In this document: positions 30,612 through 41,609 of the stretch, in pieces
Numbering within the stretch: position 1 is the first letter of the stretch
Layout: each line of letters opens with the position of its first letter
From: Medakamo hakoo
Taxonomy: Eukaryota; Chlorophyta; Trebouxiophyceae; Coccomyxaceae
Reading direction: 5' to 3'
DNA: 64,000 nucleotides
Assembly (NCBI GenBank): GCA_026636295.1
Contig: CP089456.1
Coordinates: 372,001-436,000 of the forward strand
Position numbers and translations under genes: made by a program
Notes under the pieces: model-generated
What the model saw: only the letters and a program-made list of their open reading frames with translations
The model's database searches: none
What the model was told of the DNA's origin: nothing

Positions 30612-32402
30612 TCACTCATCCCGCAGCGGACAGCTCGGCAGGTGGAACTCAAACCCGTCACTTCCGCCAGCCCCGTTCCCGCCGCCCATGGACGCCCTGT
30701 ACGCCGCACGCCGCGTGAAGTAAGTGGCCGCGCACCGGCACGCCTCGTTCATGCCGGCTGCTGGGTGCGCGACCTGCGGCAGCGGCGGGGGCGAGGCGGA
30801 CGCTGCTGGTGTCGGCGCGTCGACCGGACCGCCCGCCGCGCTGCCCGTCCGGATGGGCGGCGGCAGGTCAAAGCCCGCCGCGGCCAGCGGCGAGGGCGGC
30901 TCGCCCGCCCGGGCGCGTGCCGGTTGCTGGACCGATGCAGCGCCCTCTGCGCCCTCCCCGCCGCCCGCCGCCCGCCCGCCCGCGACCTCCTCGTCCGCCA
31001 GGCGACCGGCCAGACCGCCGGGACCCCACTCCTGCGAGGCGGCGGGGCCAGACGCGAGCGGGCCGTCCAGCACGCCCGCCGCACCCCCGCCAGCCCCGGA
31101 ACTGCGGCGCATGGCCGGCGGGAAGGCGTGGGAGACGGGGTGGGTGCGCGTCTGCCCGCGCGGCGTGCGGCCGCCGGCCAGGAAGGGCATGGCGGCGGGC
31201 GCGGAGGCGGACGGGTTGACGTACGGGCGCGTGGGCGGGCCCGACAACCCGCGCGCCTGGGCGGCCATGGAGCGCGGGGTGGTCGCGGCCCACAGGGCGA
31301 TGGCCTCCCCGCCGCCGCGTCCTCCGCGTCCGCCGGCGCTTTTGCGGACCGCCGCCGCCGCGGACTCAGCCGCCACCGCGGACTCCACGCCCACCAGGGC
31401 CCGGCGCCGGGCACGGGAGGCGGCGAGCGCGGCGCCGAGCACGATGGCGGCCAGCGCCGCGACGCCGCCCGCGGACGAGGCGGCGACGATGATCGTGCGG
31501 GCCCGGCCGCGGTCGGCGGCGCTGTCAGAGGACGGACCGACCGCCGCTTCCTTGGCGGGCGTGGCCGGCGCGGGCGCGGGGGCGGACGCGGCCGGGGCGG
31601 CGGCTTTTTTAGGGACGGCAGGCGCGGCCGCGGCGACGGGCGACGCGCCCCCTGCCCCGGCAGCGGGAGCGTCGCCGTCGCCCCCCCCGCCTGCGTCCTC
31701 GCCCGGCGCGGGCAGGGACGGCAGGGCGGGCGGCAAGCGGGGCGCGGCCGGCTGTTGCCCGGGCCGGCCAAACACTTCGCGCGGCGTCAGGCGGAAGGGA
31801 GGTGCGGCCGCCGCCGCGACGGGCGCAGCCGTGGCGGGCTGTGCGGCGGCGGCGCTGCCGGAGCCGGCGCCCGCGTCGCCCGCCGCCTGTTGGGCGGGCG
31901 CCGCGGGTGGCTCCTGCTGCAAGAACGACTGGGGTTTGGGGTCGGCCGCCGCCGCCGCCGCCGCCGGCTCGGACGCGCCGGGATCCGGTTCGGCGACCAG
32001 GACGCCCGACGCGGGCTCCGCCCCCGCCGCCTGCTGCCCGGGCTCCTCCTCCCCGCCCCCCGGCAAGAGCTGGGGTGGGCCGGCCGGCTGGGCGGGGAGG
32101 GCGGGGGGCGGCACGGGCTGCGGGGGTTGGGCAGGCTGGGCGCCGATCAAGTTCTTGACCTGCAGCAGGCCCAGCATGCTTTGCAGGCCGGACCGGAGGG
32201 CGGAGTCCACGACCTGGGACGGCGACTCGGAGTCGGACGCGGGGGCGGGCGTCGCCGGCGCGACCGCGGTGGCGGCCGGCAGCGCCTGCGGCGCGGGCCC
32301 GCCAGTGGACGGCGGCGGCCAGGCCGCGTCGGGCGATGTGCGTGCGCCCGCCGCGGCCGCGGCCAGGGCCGCCAGCAGCAGGGCGGCCGTGGCGGCGCGC
32401 AT
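30612..32402 (-). CDS. Unknown single-pass membrane protein with signal peptide (596 aa)
   Basis: The ATG at 32402 begins MRAATAALLLAALAAAAAGA, a good cleavable signal peptide. The luminal part is Ala/Pro/Gln-rich, with one more ordered stretch, DSALRSGLQSMLGLLQVKNLIG. At about residues 300-330, TIIVAASSAGGVAALAAIVLG and the next hydrophobic residues form a single membrane segment followed by the basic SRARRR, giving a type I topology. The cytosolic tail is Ser/Gly/Pro-rich but ends with a possibly folded part, MNEACRCAATYFTRRAAY then a short Gly-rich piece and FEFHLPSCPL. I do not recognise a family. A cell-surface or wall-associated role is only a guess. No intron is visible. Confidence 0.65.
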   Translation of the reverse strand: MRAATAALLLAALAAAAAGARTSPDAAWPPPSTGGPAPQALPAATAVAPATPAPASDSESPSQVVDSALRSGLQSMLGLLQVKNLIGAQPAQPPQPVPPPALPAQPAGPPQLLPGGGEEEPGQQAAGAEPASGVLVAEPDPGASEPAAAAAAADPKPQSFLQQEPPAAPAQQAAGDAGAGSGSAAAAQPATAAPVAAAAAPPFRLTPREVFGRPGQQPAAPRLPPALPSLPAPGEDAGGGGDGDAPAAGAGGASPVAAAAPAVPKKAAAPAASAPAPAPATPAKEAAVGPSSDSAADRGRARTIIVAASSAGGVAALAAIVLGAALAASRARRRALVGVESAVAAESAAAAVRKSAGGRGGRGGGEAIALWAATTPRSMAAQARGLSGPPTRPYVNPSASAPAAMPFLAGGRTPRGQTRTHPVSHAFPPAMRRSSGAGGGAAGVLDGPLASGPAASQEWGPGGLAGRLADEEVAGGRAAGGGEGAEGAASVQQPARARAGEPPSPLAAAGFDLPPPIRTGSAAGGPVDAPTPAASASPPPLPQVAHPAAGMNEACRCAATYFTRRAAYRASMGGGNGAGGSDGFEFHLPSCPLRDE

Positions 32403-32773
32403 GGTGGGGCTGTAGAGGAGGGAGAGGTGTGTTGTGTGGGTCGGCGGGCCGGCCGCGCGCGGAATAGCGCGCGCGCGCACGCCCGCGTGGCAGGCGTGAC
32501 GAGAGAGGCTGCTGCCGCCCACGCCCGCTTTCGGCCCACGCGCCCCTTGCACTGAGGGAAGAGGACGCGCTTGTGCTCAGAGCCACGCGGGGGGGCAAGA
32601 TGTGGGAGCGCACCTGTGAAGGACTGAGGGCGGGGCTGGCGAGACGGAAAAGGGAGAGTGAGGCATGCGCCGGGGCCACTTTGCTTCTCACTCGCCGATA
32701 AAACTCGCACAAAGCGTTCGCCACGGGGTGGAGAGAGATCGGCAGCGCCGTCAGCATCTGCGCCCCAAAACCC
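32403..32773. promoter_or_regulatory. Divergent promoter region, membrane protein / condensin D3
   Basis: These 371 bp lie between two divergent starts. No discrete element was recognised. Confidence 0.4.
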
Positions 32774-35700
32774 ATGGCCGACACGCTGGACATCATCAAC
32801 CGCTTGGCCGCAGCGGGAGCGGCCGCACCCGACGACGACGCGGGCGAAGACGCGGCCGCGGCCGGTGCCGCGCTCGCAGCGCTCGAGCTCGACCCGCTCT
32901 CGCCGACGGACGTGGCGGCGGTGGAAGCGGCCGCGTCTTCCACTGCCCACGATGGAGCGTGGTTCGACGCCACTGAGGCGGGCGTGCGCACGGAGGACGT
33001 GGGACGGTGCGTGCGGGCCGAGGTGGACTATTGGACGGTCCGAAGAAAAAAAAAGTCGACGCCGCGCCCGTGCCGCGCGCCTCACGTCCCTCCCTTCCTC
33101 CACCCTCACCCACGCACAGCGCCCTCCGCCTGCTCATGCGGGCTCGCCCGTTGGGCGGTGCCCTCCGCGCCGGCCGTGTGCTGGTCGGCCTGCTGCAGGC
33201 GCCCGGGTGCCCGGTGCGTTGCTTTCCTTTTTCCGTCGCGCGGCATGTGTGCGTGCTCGCGCCTCCCAAACCGCTCACGCGCCCTCCCCACACAACCCTC
33301 ACAGACGCTGGGCATGCTTGACCGCCTAACCGCGGCCACGCTCTTTGCTCTTGTACGGGAAGCGGGGACAGGCAGCGGCGTGGCGGGCGGGCGCGGGCGC
33401 GGGCGCGGTGGTGGCCGCGCTGCTCCAGCCGACCCGCCTCTCTCCCAGGCCAACCCTTTCTCGCCCTCGCCCTCCCGCGGCACGGCGGGCCGGCGGTCGC
33501 GTCGCCCGGCTGCGACAGCAGACATGGATGACGAAGACGGCGACGCCGAAGGCGAAGAGGAAGCGTCGAGCGACGACCCGCCGGCGGAACTGGCTGCGTC
33601 GGCTGCGGCGCTGCTGGCAGGGCTGGCCGCCGTCCTCGCATCGTTCGGCTTGGCGGACCAGCCGGACTCGGTGCGGGCGGCGGTGGAGGCGGCGGCCGAA
33701 GTCGCGCGGTCCAGCCGGGCGCCGTGCGCGGTCGCGGACGCGGCGGGCGGCGTGTTGCTGGCCCTGCTGCACCCGCGCCACGGGGCGGTCGAGCGCACGG
33801 TCGTCTCCGTCCTCCGCGGCCTCGCGCCGGGGTTGGCGGGGCTGGAGCCGCCGGATGGGCGGGCAGCCGCGGCGCGCGCACCCGGAGCCGTGCGGGAGGG
33901 GGTGGTGCGCCTGGCGAAGGCGGTCCTGGACAGCCACCCCGCGTCCGCGCCGCCAGCCGTGTGCGCCGCCGCGCGCTTTGCCCTGCTCGCGGCACCGGAC
34001 CGCGCCGACGCCCGCGCGGGCGCCGCGGCCGCCGCGGCCGCGCTGGCCCCAGCCCTGCCCTGGAACCACGCCGCGGCCTTGGCCGCCTTTGCGGGGCGCC
34101 TGGCCCGGTCGCCGCGCATCGGCCAGCGGAGTGGGGCGGTCGACCTCGCCGTCGCGCTGGTGGTGGAAGGCGGCGCGTCCGCGTTCGCGGACCCGCCTCC
34201 AGAAGACGAGCAACGTGCTGACGACGAGAACGCGCAGCCGGGCTCGCCCATGGCGACGGACGGAGGCGGCGCCAAGCCGCCCGCGTCGCCCGCGTCGTCG
34301 TCGGAGGAGGCGGGGGGAGGGGGTGGAGGAACGACCGCGCCGCCGCCGCCCCCACCCCCCCTCCCCCGCCGCCCCTGGGGCGTCACGGCCCTCGCCGCCC
34401 TGATCGGTCGCACGGCCGACAAAGCGCCGACCGTGCGTGCCAAAGCCTTGGCCGCCCTGTCCAACCTGCTGACGGCCGCGGACGAGGCGGGCGTGAGGGG
34501 CGGGGCGGGCAGCGAGGCGGCGCGCGGCCGCGACGCCCTGGTGCAGGCGGTGGCTGGGCTGGCGGCCGGGGAGGACGACGCGCCGGCGCCGCCGTCCTTG
34601 GAGCCTGCGCTGGCGCTGGCCCGCGCCCGGTCCGCCGACGAGAAAGCCACCGTCCGCCGGGCGGGCGTCGTCCTGCTGGACGCGGTGCTGGGGCTGCGGT
34701 GGTGGGGTGGTGGCGGACCGGGCGCGCAGTGCGCGCCGCGCCCGCCCTCCACGGCGGACCTGGACGCCCTGGAGGCGGCGGCCTCAGATGCCATGGTCAC
34801 CGTGCGGCGGGCGGCCCTGACGGCTCTGGGACGCGCCCTGCGGGCGGCGCTGGCGCTGGGGGACGCGCCCACCACGCCCGCCGTCGCGGCCGCCTGGGCG
34901 CGCGCCGCCCTGCCGCTGGCCCGCGACGTCGAGCCGCCCGTCGCGGAGGCGGCGGCGGACGAGGTGGGGGCGCTGCTGTTGGGCCCCGTGTTGGACGCCG
35001 TTGGAGGAGCCCGGCCCGCCGTCGCGGCCGCAGCGGCCGTCCTGGCGGCCCTTGACGGGGGCGGCGCGGCCGCGCGCGTGTGCGCCGGACGCGCGGCCGG
35101 CCGCCTCCACGCGGCCGGCCGCCTGGACGCGCCCGCCGTCGCGGCCGCCCTGCAAGCCTTCCTCGAGACAGACCTGCCGTGCGCCCGCCTCCCCGCGCCT
35201 CTGCCCGCCGCCGCCGCCCGCGGCGGGTGGGCCCTGCTGGCTGAGCTGGCGGCGGCCGACCCGGCCGCGCCCGACTGGCGGTTTTTGCGGCGGGCCTGGG
35301 ACGGCGTGCACGGGCAGGCGGCGGCGGGGGACGGTCCGTCCCCAGCCGCTGTGCTGCGCGTCGTCTCTCGCGCTGCGGCCCGCTTCCCTCCCGCCGACGC
35401 CGCGGCCCTGGCGGGCGAGCTCGAAGGCGCGCTCGCGGCGTTTGGGCTCGACGCGGCGGCCGTGGCTGCACACGCGGCCGCCCTGGCCACCCTGGCCCCC
35501 GTCGCGGGCGGGGAATCGCCCACCTCCGTCTCGGGCTGGGACGGCCGCCTGCTGACTGCAGCGGAAGCGACGCTGGCGGCGGCGGTGGCCGCGCTCGCGC
35601 CCGGTGGGGTGGGCGGCGAGGCCGCGGCGCGCCCAGCCGCCGCGGCCGCGTGCGTCGCGGGCGAGGTCGCCTTGCTGCGTGGCCGGCCGTTGTCCCGCCG

Positions 35701-38059
35701 CGTCGTCTCTTTGCTGGAAGCCTTGGCCGCGCCTGGTGCTGCCGCCGCCGCCGCGGCTGAGGTGGCGGCCATGGTGGTGGACGGCGGCGGCGGCGGGCAG
35801 CCGGCCGGGGCCGAGGCGGCGCCACCCGCCGCCGTGCCCGCACCCCCCTCCCCCATCCCGCCCGCCCTGCGCGCCGTCGCCTGGATCGCCCTGGGCAAGG
35901 CCTGCCTGGCCCACGAACCCACGGCGGCGAGGCTGCTCCCCCTCTTCGTGACCGCCCTGGGCTCCGACGAGGCGCCCGCCGTGCGGAACAATGCGATGGT
36001 GTGCCTGGCCGACATGTGCGCTGCGTACACAGCCCTTGTCGACGCGCACGTCCCGGCCCTGGCCGGCGCGGCGGGGGACGCCCACCCGCTGGTGCGCCGC
36101 CAGGCCCTGGCCCTCCTGGCCGACCTGCTGCAGCGGGACTACGTGCGCTGGCGGGGCCCACTCTTCCTCCGCCTGCTGCTCGCGCTCGCCGACCCGTGCC
36201 CGGCCGTGTCCCACCTGGCCGGCCACCTGCTCACGGACGCCCTGTCCGCCAAGGCCCCGCTCCTGGCCTACAACCATTTCGTTGAGGCCGTGTACGTGCT
36301 CAACGGCGTCCCCGCCCGCGGCGGCGTCGTGGGGAGCGGCGGCGTCCTGGCGGGCGCGCCAGGCCTGGACGCGCTGCTGGACGGCGCGGCAGACGACGCT
36401 GACGGCGGCGGGCGGGAGGACGGCGGGGGCGCGTCGCCGTCCGCGCCCGCGCCCCTGCCCGCGTCGGCGACCGCTGCCACGCGCGGCCCCTCCCCCGCGG
36501 CCCGCGCCCGGCGGGCCACCATCTACCGCGAACTCCTCGTCCGCATGGCGCCCGAGCACCGCTTTGCTACGGCCGCCCGCCTGTGCGGCGACGTCCTGGC
36601 CGAAGCGCTGGACGGCGCGCCACCGCCTGGAGGGGGCGGGCCCGCCGACCCGGACCGGCCGGTGTTGGCCCTGCCGGACGAGGTGGTGCGCGACGCCCTG
36701 CGCGTGTTGGGCTCGCCGGAGATCCGGGTCGTGCCCCCGCGGGGCGGCGGCGGCGGCGGCGGACACGCGGCCGACGCGGAGGACGAGGCCGACGCCGCCG
36801 CCGCGGCCGTGGCGGCCGAAGATGGAGACGCCGCCGCCGTCCGCGCCGTCGCCAAGGGCCGCCTGCTGGGCGCGCTCATGAAAAAACACCTGGCCGACGG
36901 CATGCTGCCCGTCCTGGTGGATGTGAAGCGCGCGCTGGAGGCGGGGCGGTCCCCCCTGTCGGCCGACTTGGCCGCCACGCTGCGGGCCCTGCTCAAAGAC
37001 CACCGCAAGGAGCTGGTCGACCTGCTTGGAGGCGACCGGCAGCTGGCTGCTGAGGTGGAGTACGACATCCAAGCCGCGGAGGAGGCGGAGGCGGCGGCAG
37101 CGGCCCGCGCGGCGGCAGGCTCGGGCGCGGCCGGCGACGCGCACCCCGCGCCGCCCCCACCACCGTCCGGAGGAGGCGCCGTCGCGGCCGCGCTCGCCGT
37201 CGCGCCGGACGCCGTCCCTCCCGTGGCTGCCGCGCGCGGGTCGCCCGTCGTGGTGGCCAGCCCCGCGGCCCACACGCAGCAGCGGCGGCCGGCCTCTGCT
37301 GCCCTGGCGGGCGTGGACCCAGCCGCCTCCCCCGTTGCGGCCGAAGTTCTGGCCGCCGTCGCGGCCGAGGTCGCCGCCGCCGCGTCGTCGGGCGGCGGCG
37401 CTGCCGGTGCCGCGCACCCGCCCGCCGCGCCGCGGGGTCCCACGCCGCCGGTCGTCGACCCGCGCGGCCGCACGCCCTCCAGCGCGGGCGGCGGCCGGGC
37501 CTGGACGCCCGCGCCGCCGTCGCGCCTCGCGCCGCCGGGCGGTGCGCCCGCCGCCGCCCGGACGAGCCTGGACGGCGCCACGCCGCGCTCCGCCCGCCGC
37601 GTGTCCGCACCGGGCACGGGCGGCTGGCCCAGCGGGGGGCTGCCGCCGCCGCTGCCGCGACCTTCCACCGGCGGCGGCAGTCCGGCCCTGGCCCCTCCCC
37701 GCCTGCGGCCCAGCTCTGGCGGCGGCGGCGCACCCCCACACCACCGCCGCACCTCCAGCGGGGCGGGCGATTTGGCCGCCGCCCTCCTGGTCGACCACCC
37801 TCCGCCCGACCTGCGCCTGTCCTTTGACGGCGGGCACGCGCGCGGCGGTGACGCGGATGTGATGCTGCCCTCCCCCCTGGCGGACGTGGTGTGGAACGTG
37901 CCGGCCGACGTCGCGGCGGGCGGGCCCGACGGCCGCGGCGGGCGGCGCAGCGGCAGTGGAGGCGCTGGGGCGCTGCTGCGGGGGCGGCCCAGTGAGTTTG
38001 GCGGTGCTCCGGGAGGCAGCAAGCGGAAGGCATCGGCGTCACCGGCCGGGCAGACGTGA
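32774..38059 (+). CDS. NCAPD3: Condensin II subunit D3 (CAP-D3)
   Basis: Exons are inferred at 32774-33006, 33120-33213 and 33305-38059 (donors GTGCGTGC and GTGCGTTG; acceptors GCACAG and CTCACAG), giving about 1690 aa. A further small intron may lie within 33375-33525, where the translation is low-complexity. HEAT-type repeats fill most of the protein. The condensin core is clear: VAWIALGKACLAHE, then VRNNAMVCLADMCAAYTALVDAHV, then HPLVRRQALALLADLLQRDYV. A later LADGMLPVLVDVKRALEAG and LLKDHRKELVDLLGGDRQL match D3 and not the D2 subunit. Condensin II compacts chromosomes in the nucleus. The last 300 residues are a Pro/Ala/Ser-rich tail. It is convergent with TCP11, 92 bp away. Confidence 0.9.
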   Translation: MADTLDIINRLAAAGAAAPDDDAGEDAAAAGAALAALELDPLSPTDVAAVEAAASSTAHDGAWFDATEAGVRTEDVGRCVRAEVDYWTVRRKKKSTPRPCRAPHVPPFLHPHPRTAPSACSCGLARWAVPSAPAVCWSACCRRPGARCVAFLFPSRGMCACSRLPNRSRALPTQPSQTLGMLDRLTAATLFALVREAGTGSGVAGGRGRGRGGGRAAPADPPLSQANPFSPSPSRGTAGRRSRRPAATADMDDEDGDAEGEEEASSDDPPAELAASAAALLAGLAAVLASFGLADQPDSVRAAVEAAAEVARSSRAPCAVADAAGGVLLALLHPRHGAVERTVVSVLRGLAPGLAGLEPPDGRAAAARAPGAVREGVVRLAKAVLDSHPASAPPAVCAAARFALLAAPDRADARAGAAAAAAALAPALPWNHAAALAAFAGRLARSPRIGQRSGAVDLAVALVVEGGASAFADPPPEDEQRADDENAQPGSPMATDGGGAKPPASPASSSEEAGGGGGGTTAPPPPPPPLPRRPWGVTALAALIGRTADKAPTVRAKALAALSNLLTAADEAGVRGGAGSEAARGRDALVQAVAGLAAGEDDAPAPPSLEPALALARARSADEKATVRRAGVVLLDAVLGLRWWGGGGPGAQCAPRPPSTADLDALEAAASDAMVTVRRAALTALGRALRAALALGDAPTTPAVAAAWARAALPLARDVEPPVAEAAADEVGALLLGPVLDAVGGARPAVAAAAAVLAALDGGGAAARVCAGRAAGRLHAAGRLDAPAVAAALQAFLETDLPCARLPAPLPAAAARGGWALLAELAAADPAAPDWRFLRRAWDGVHGQAAAGDGPSPAAVLRVVSRAAARFPPADAAALAGELEGALAAFGLDAAAVAAHAAALATLAPVAGGESPTSVSGWDGRLLTAAEATLAAAVAALAPGGVGGEAAARPAAAAACVAGEVALLRGRPLSRRVVSLLEALAAPGAAAAAAAEVAAMVVDGGGGGQPAGAEAAPPAAVPAPPSPIPPALRAVAWIALGKACLAHEPTAARLLPLFVTALGSDEAPAVRNNAMVCLADMCAAYTALVDAHVPALAGAAGDAHPLVRRQALALLADLLQRDYVRWRGPLFLRLLLALADPCPAVSHLAGHLLTDALSAKAPLLAYNHFVEAVYVLNGVPARGGVVGSGGVLAGAPGLDALLDGAADDADGGGREDGGGASPSAPAPLPASATAATRGPSPAARARRATIYRELLVRMAPEHRFATAARLCGDVLAEALDGAPPPGGGGPADPDRPVLALPDEVVRDALRVLGSPEIRVVPPRGGGGGGGHAADAEDEADAAAAAVAAEDGDAAAVRAVAKGRLLGALMKKHLADGMLPVLVDVKRALEAGRSPLSADLAATLRALLKDHRKELVDLLGGDRQLAAEVEYDIQAAEEAEAAAAARAAAGSGAAGDAHPAPPPPPSGGGAVAAALAVAPDAVPPVAAARGSPVVVASPAAHTQQRRPASAALAGVDPAASPVAAEVLAAVAAEVAAAASSGGGAAGAAHPPAAPRGPTPPVVDPRGRTPSSAGGGRAWTPAPPSRLAPPGGAPAAARTSLDGATPRSARRVSAPGTGGWPSGGLPPPLPRPSTGGGSPALAPPRLRPSSGGGGAPPHHRRTSSGAGDLAAALLVDHPPPDLRLSFDGGHARGGDADVMLPSPLADVVWNVPADVAAGGPDGRGGRRSGSGGAGALLRGRPSEFGGAPGGSKRKASASPAGQT

Positions 38060-38151
38060 GAAGACAGAAGAGAGAGAAAAGGGGGGAGCGTGAGACAGAC
38101 GGCGGGTTGGATGGAAAGCACACAATCGAAAACAATGTTTTTACTCTCCAC

Positions 38152-41100
38152 TCAACTCAACTCCGAAACAATGGCCTCCCACACCCGGCCGTGCACTGCC
38201 TCGCCCACGGCGGCAATGCCAGCCAACTCCGCAGCCAGGGCGTCAATGTCGGGCGCGAGCCACGCGCCCGCGCCAGCCCGGGCGAGGGCGGACCGCACAG
38301 CCGCGTCGGCCGCGCCCAGCCCGGGCGGCAGGACCAGCCGCGCGACGACCGCCGCCTCCACCGCGCCCGCCAAGGCTGTGAACGGCGCCCCGCCCCGGCG
38401 CAGCAGGCGGGACAGGCCGGCCTGCATGGTGGAAATGAGGGCCGGGTCCGGGTCGGACGCGGCGCCAGGCGCGGCAAGGCGGGCCAGCTCGACGCCCACG
38501 TCCGGCAGCGCGCCCGCCGGGTCGCCCAACACCGCACGCAGCCGGCCCCGCACAGCCTCTGGCCCACTCCCGCCGCCGTGCTGGGACACCAGCAGTGCGC
38601 CCGCCGCGCACACGACCGCCAGCTGGAAGGCGTGTTGCGCGCCGGACAGGGCCAGGCCGTCGAGGGCGAGCGTCTCTGGCAGAGTGGAGGTGGTGGTGGA
38701 GGTGGACGGGCCGCCGACCACGGGCGTGCGCGCAGCGGCGAGCCCAGCCAGGCCCGCCCGCACCGCCCGGCGCCAGGAGCCGGGCGGGGCGGGTTGCAAG
38801 GCCGGCGGCCCGGCGTCCAGGCCCAGGGCCGCGTCCGCGGACGCGGCAGACGGAGGGGGCGGCGCGGCACGCCCAGCCCGCAGGCCGGCCGGGACGGCGG
38901 ACGCAGCTCCACCACACGCGTCAGGCAGGCCGCCTTCCAGGGCAGGCAAGCGCCCGACCGCGTCCGCCAGCCAGGCCCGGGTTAAAGGCAGAGCGGACGC
39001 CAGGGCGTCGCCGTCGGACGCGGCCGCGCCCGCCCGGTCTGCGAACAGGCGGGCCGCGTGCGCCGCCAGGCCGCCGCCCCCGCCCGCCCGCCCCGCCGCC
39101 ACCAGGAGCGCGGCTTCCGCGCGGGCGACGTCAGCTTGGAGCAGGCGCACAGCAGCGGCGCTGACGCGCAGGGCGGAGGTGAGGAGGTCCGGTGGTGGCG
39201 GCCCGCCGGACGCAAGGGCGGGCGCGAGGCGAGCCGCGACCGCGCCGTGCGCCGTGCGAGCGGCCGCGTCGCGGGCGGGCGCGCACAGGCGCCGGACGAT
39301 GGACGCCGTCCAGTCCACGGCCTCTAACAGAGGCTGCGGATTCAGGGAACCGTCTTGTGGAGAGCGCAAAGCCGTGGACAGGCTGTCCGGGTCCAGGCGG
39401 GCCGCGACTTCCGAGCGCAGCGCGGCCGCGCGCGGGCCGTCGCCCAGGCAGGCGGCCAGGCCCGCGCCCGCGGACGCGAGGGCGCCGGCCGCCGCGTCCA
39501 CGGCGGCCTGGCCGCCTGACGCGAGAGCCACGGACACGCGCGCCCACTTCAGCTGGTCCTCCGCGCGGGCGAACTGCACAGCCGCGGCAGCGCGGGCGGC
39601 CGCGCCCGCGGGCGCGGCAGCAGACCGCGCCGCACGCGCGGCTGCCAGGCCCGCCTCGGCGGCCGCCACGCCCGCCGAGCTCGACCCACTCCCAGCCGCG
39701 TCCTCCCACAGGGCTTCCGCGGTGCGGACACCCGCGCCCAGGCCGCCCGCGTGCAGCATGGACCAGAGCAGGCGCTCTGCTGGGGTGGGCGGCGGGATGG
39801 ATGGGGTTGGGTTGGCCTCAGAGGCCGGGGGTGCTGTGCCGTCGGCGACCACGCGCGCCTCGCCGCCCGCCCGGGCCGCGACCAGGGCCGCCTCCATGCG
39901 CGCGACGCCCGCTGCTCCACCCAGGGCCGCCACCCGGTCCTTTAACAGGCCCAGGTCCCGGTCGACGGCGGCGCACAGGTCCGCGACGTCCGCGCCCGAC
40001 GCGGCGCGCGGGAGTGGCGTGGGTGTGGCGGTGGTGGCGGTCGAGCTCTCAGCCGCCGCGGCGGCGGCAAGCGCCGCTTCCCGGGCCGCCACGACGGCCG
40101 CGCGCGAGCCTTCCATGGCCGCCGCCGCGGCGACCAAGTCGGCTTCCAAGGCGGCAGCGTCCGCGGCTTTCCACGCCGCAAAGGGCCCCAGGTACGACAC
40201 CCAGGCGGCGTCAAAGGCCGCCAGAGCCGCCCGGGTGGGACGGGAGCCGGGCCGGCCCGCCAGGGCGTCCAGCAGCGTACGCGTGGCGCCCACCAAAGCC
40301 CCCGCCGCCTCACTCAGCGCGGCTTCCTCGGGCGTGGGCGCGTGGGAAGGAGGGGGTACCGCGCGAGCATCCTCGGCCGCCGGCCGCTGGTCCGCCGGCG
40401 AGCCGCCGCCCCCTGCCCCACGGAACACGACCGCCGGGTGACACACGACCATGAAGGCGGCCAGGAAGGGGCGGGTCGGGTACCGGCCTTCGGCAGGCGG
40501 CGGGCACGGCCCGCCACCACCACCGCCGGCCGTGCGCGGGCGGGCCAAGCGCGACAGGAGGGCGGGGACGGGGTCGTCCGCCGAGCCCCCGCCCTCCGCC
40601 TCCCGCACCAGGGCCGCGCGCGCGTCCAGGCGGCGGAGCAAGGCCCGCGTTGCGCCCAACGTCGCTGGAGCTTGCAGCACAGCGGCGTCGGCGTCGAAGG
40701 CGAGCGCGGCCGGGTCGGCCGTCGCGGCGGCGGAGGAGCCCCGGCGCCCGCCGCCACCGGGCGCGCCAAAGATCGCCGCAGCGGGCGGGGCGCCGTCATC
40801 TTCCGGCGCGCTCACGGTCGCTTTCCCTAACTCCAGCACGCCCGTCGCAGTGAAAGCAGCCGCCAACGTGGCGCTCGTCTTGGCGGACGCCCGCCACCCG
40901 CGCCAGGCGCGGGCCAGGCGGCGCGACGCGTGGTGCGCCCGGAACGCGGAGACGGGGCAGGCGAAGTGGGGCGGGGGCGGGGGGTGGGAGGTGGCAGCCT
41001 GCTCAACAGGGCGTCCGGCCGCGCCCGCTGCTGTGCCGGGGCGGGAGGACGCGGCCTTGTCCGCGACCCAGGCGAGGAAGGCCTGTTGGGGTTGATGGGA

Positions 41101-41609
41101 CGGGGGGGGGGGGTCGGCGGGCGGGGCGGTCTGTTGTTGGCGTGCCTGTTCGTTCGAGGAGGCGCGCACCAGACGGCCTGCATGCCTCCATTGTGCTTTG
41201 CCACACGCGTGCAGGCATGGTCGAATGCCATGCCGTCCATCGACAGCGTTTGTCAGGCACCCAGATCTCTGTCACTCGTCGCGCGCGACCCCAATTCGCC
41301 TCGTCCTCGTTTCGTCCAAAAGAATGCCTCTTCGGCCCGACGGGCATTTGCTCTCTCCGAACTAGCCCGCCGCGCCCTGCCCACCCACTCAACTCCTCTC
41401 TCCGCCCTCACCTGACGACGCTCGCTAGCAGCTGTTTGCTTTAAACCCAAGTGTTCAGGGCTGACACGCCGCCGGTCGACACCTCCGTCGCCGCTCCCCC
41501 ACCGCGCGGCCAGGCGCGGCGGCAGGCGCGCGACCGAACCCGACACGTCGCCCGGCGCGAAATCCAGGCGCACGGACCCGGACCGCCGTGGCGGGGAGGA
41601 GTCACCCAT
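38152..41609 (-). CDS. T-complex protein 11 (TCP11) family protein
   Basis: Two exons are proposed: 41609-41261 and 41177-38152, in phase, about 1124 aa. Exon one begins MGDSSPPRRSGSVRLDFAPG and has PPRLAARW, which resembles the N-terminus of plant TCP11 proteins (GRVGIAFEFPVSEA..LPRRLR), followed by a charged helix. Exon two contains FRAHHASRRLARAWRGWRAS, a LLRRLDARAAL segment and YPTRPFLAAFMVVCHPAVVF, then FDAAWVSYLGPFAAWKAADA, the diagnostic TCP11 parts. The family's role is poorly known; in Arabidopsis a TCP11 protein affects reactive-oxygen signalling and chloroplasts. The proposed intron has a GTGCCT donor and an acceptor without a good pyrimidine tract, so the junction is less certain than the two exons. 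Confidence 0.8.

Noticed and set aside
33375-33525. A fourth intron in the condensin D3 gene
   Set aside because: The translation is low-complexity and an acceptor-like CTCCCAG exists near 33450, but no convincing donor with matching phase was found, so it is only mentioned as possible.
34784-37837. Antisense frame of about 1000 codons opposite condensin D3 (and similar ones at 33106-36030 and 3502-6486)
   Set aside because: High GC removes stop codons on all frames. The translations are Arg/Gly/Pro/Ala-rich without domains, while the opposite strand encodes recognised proteins.
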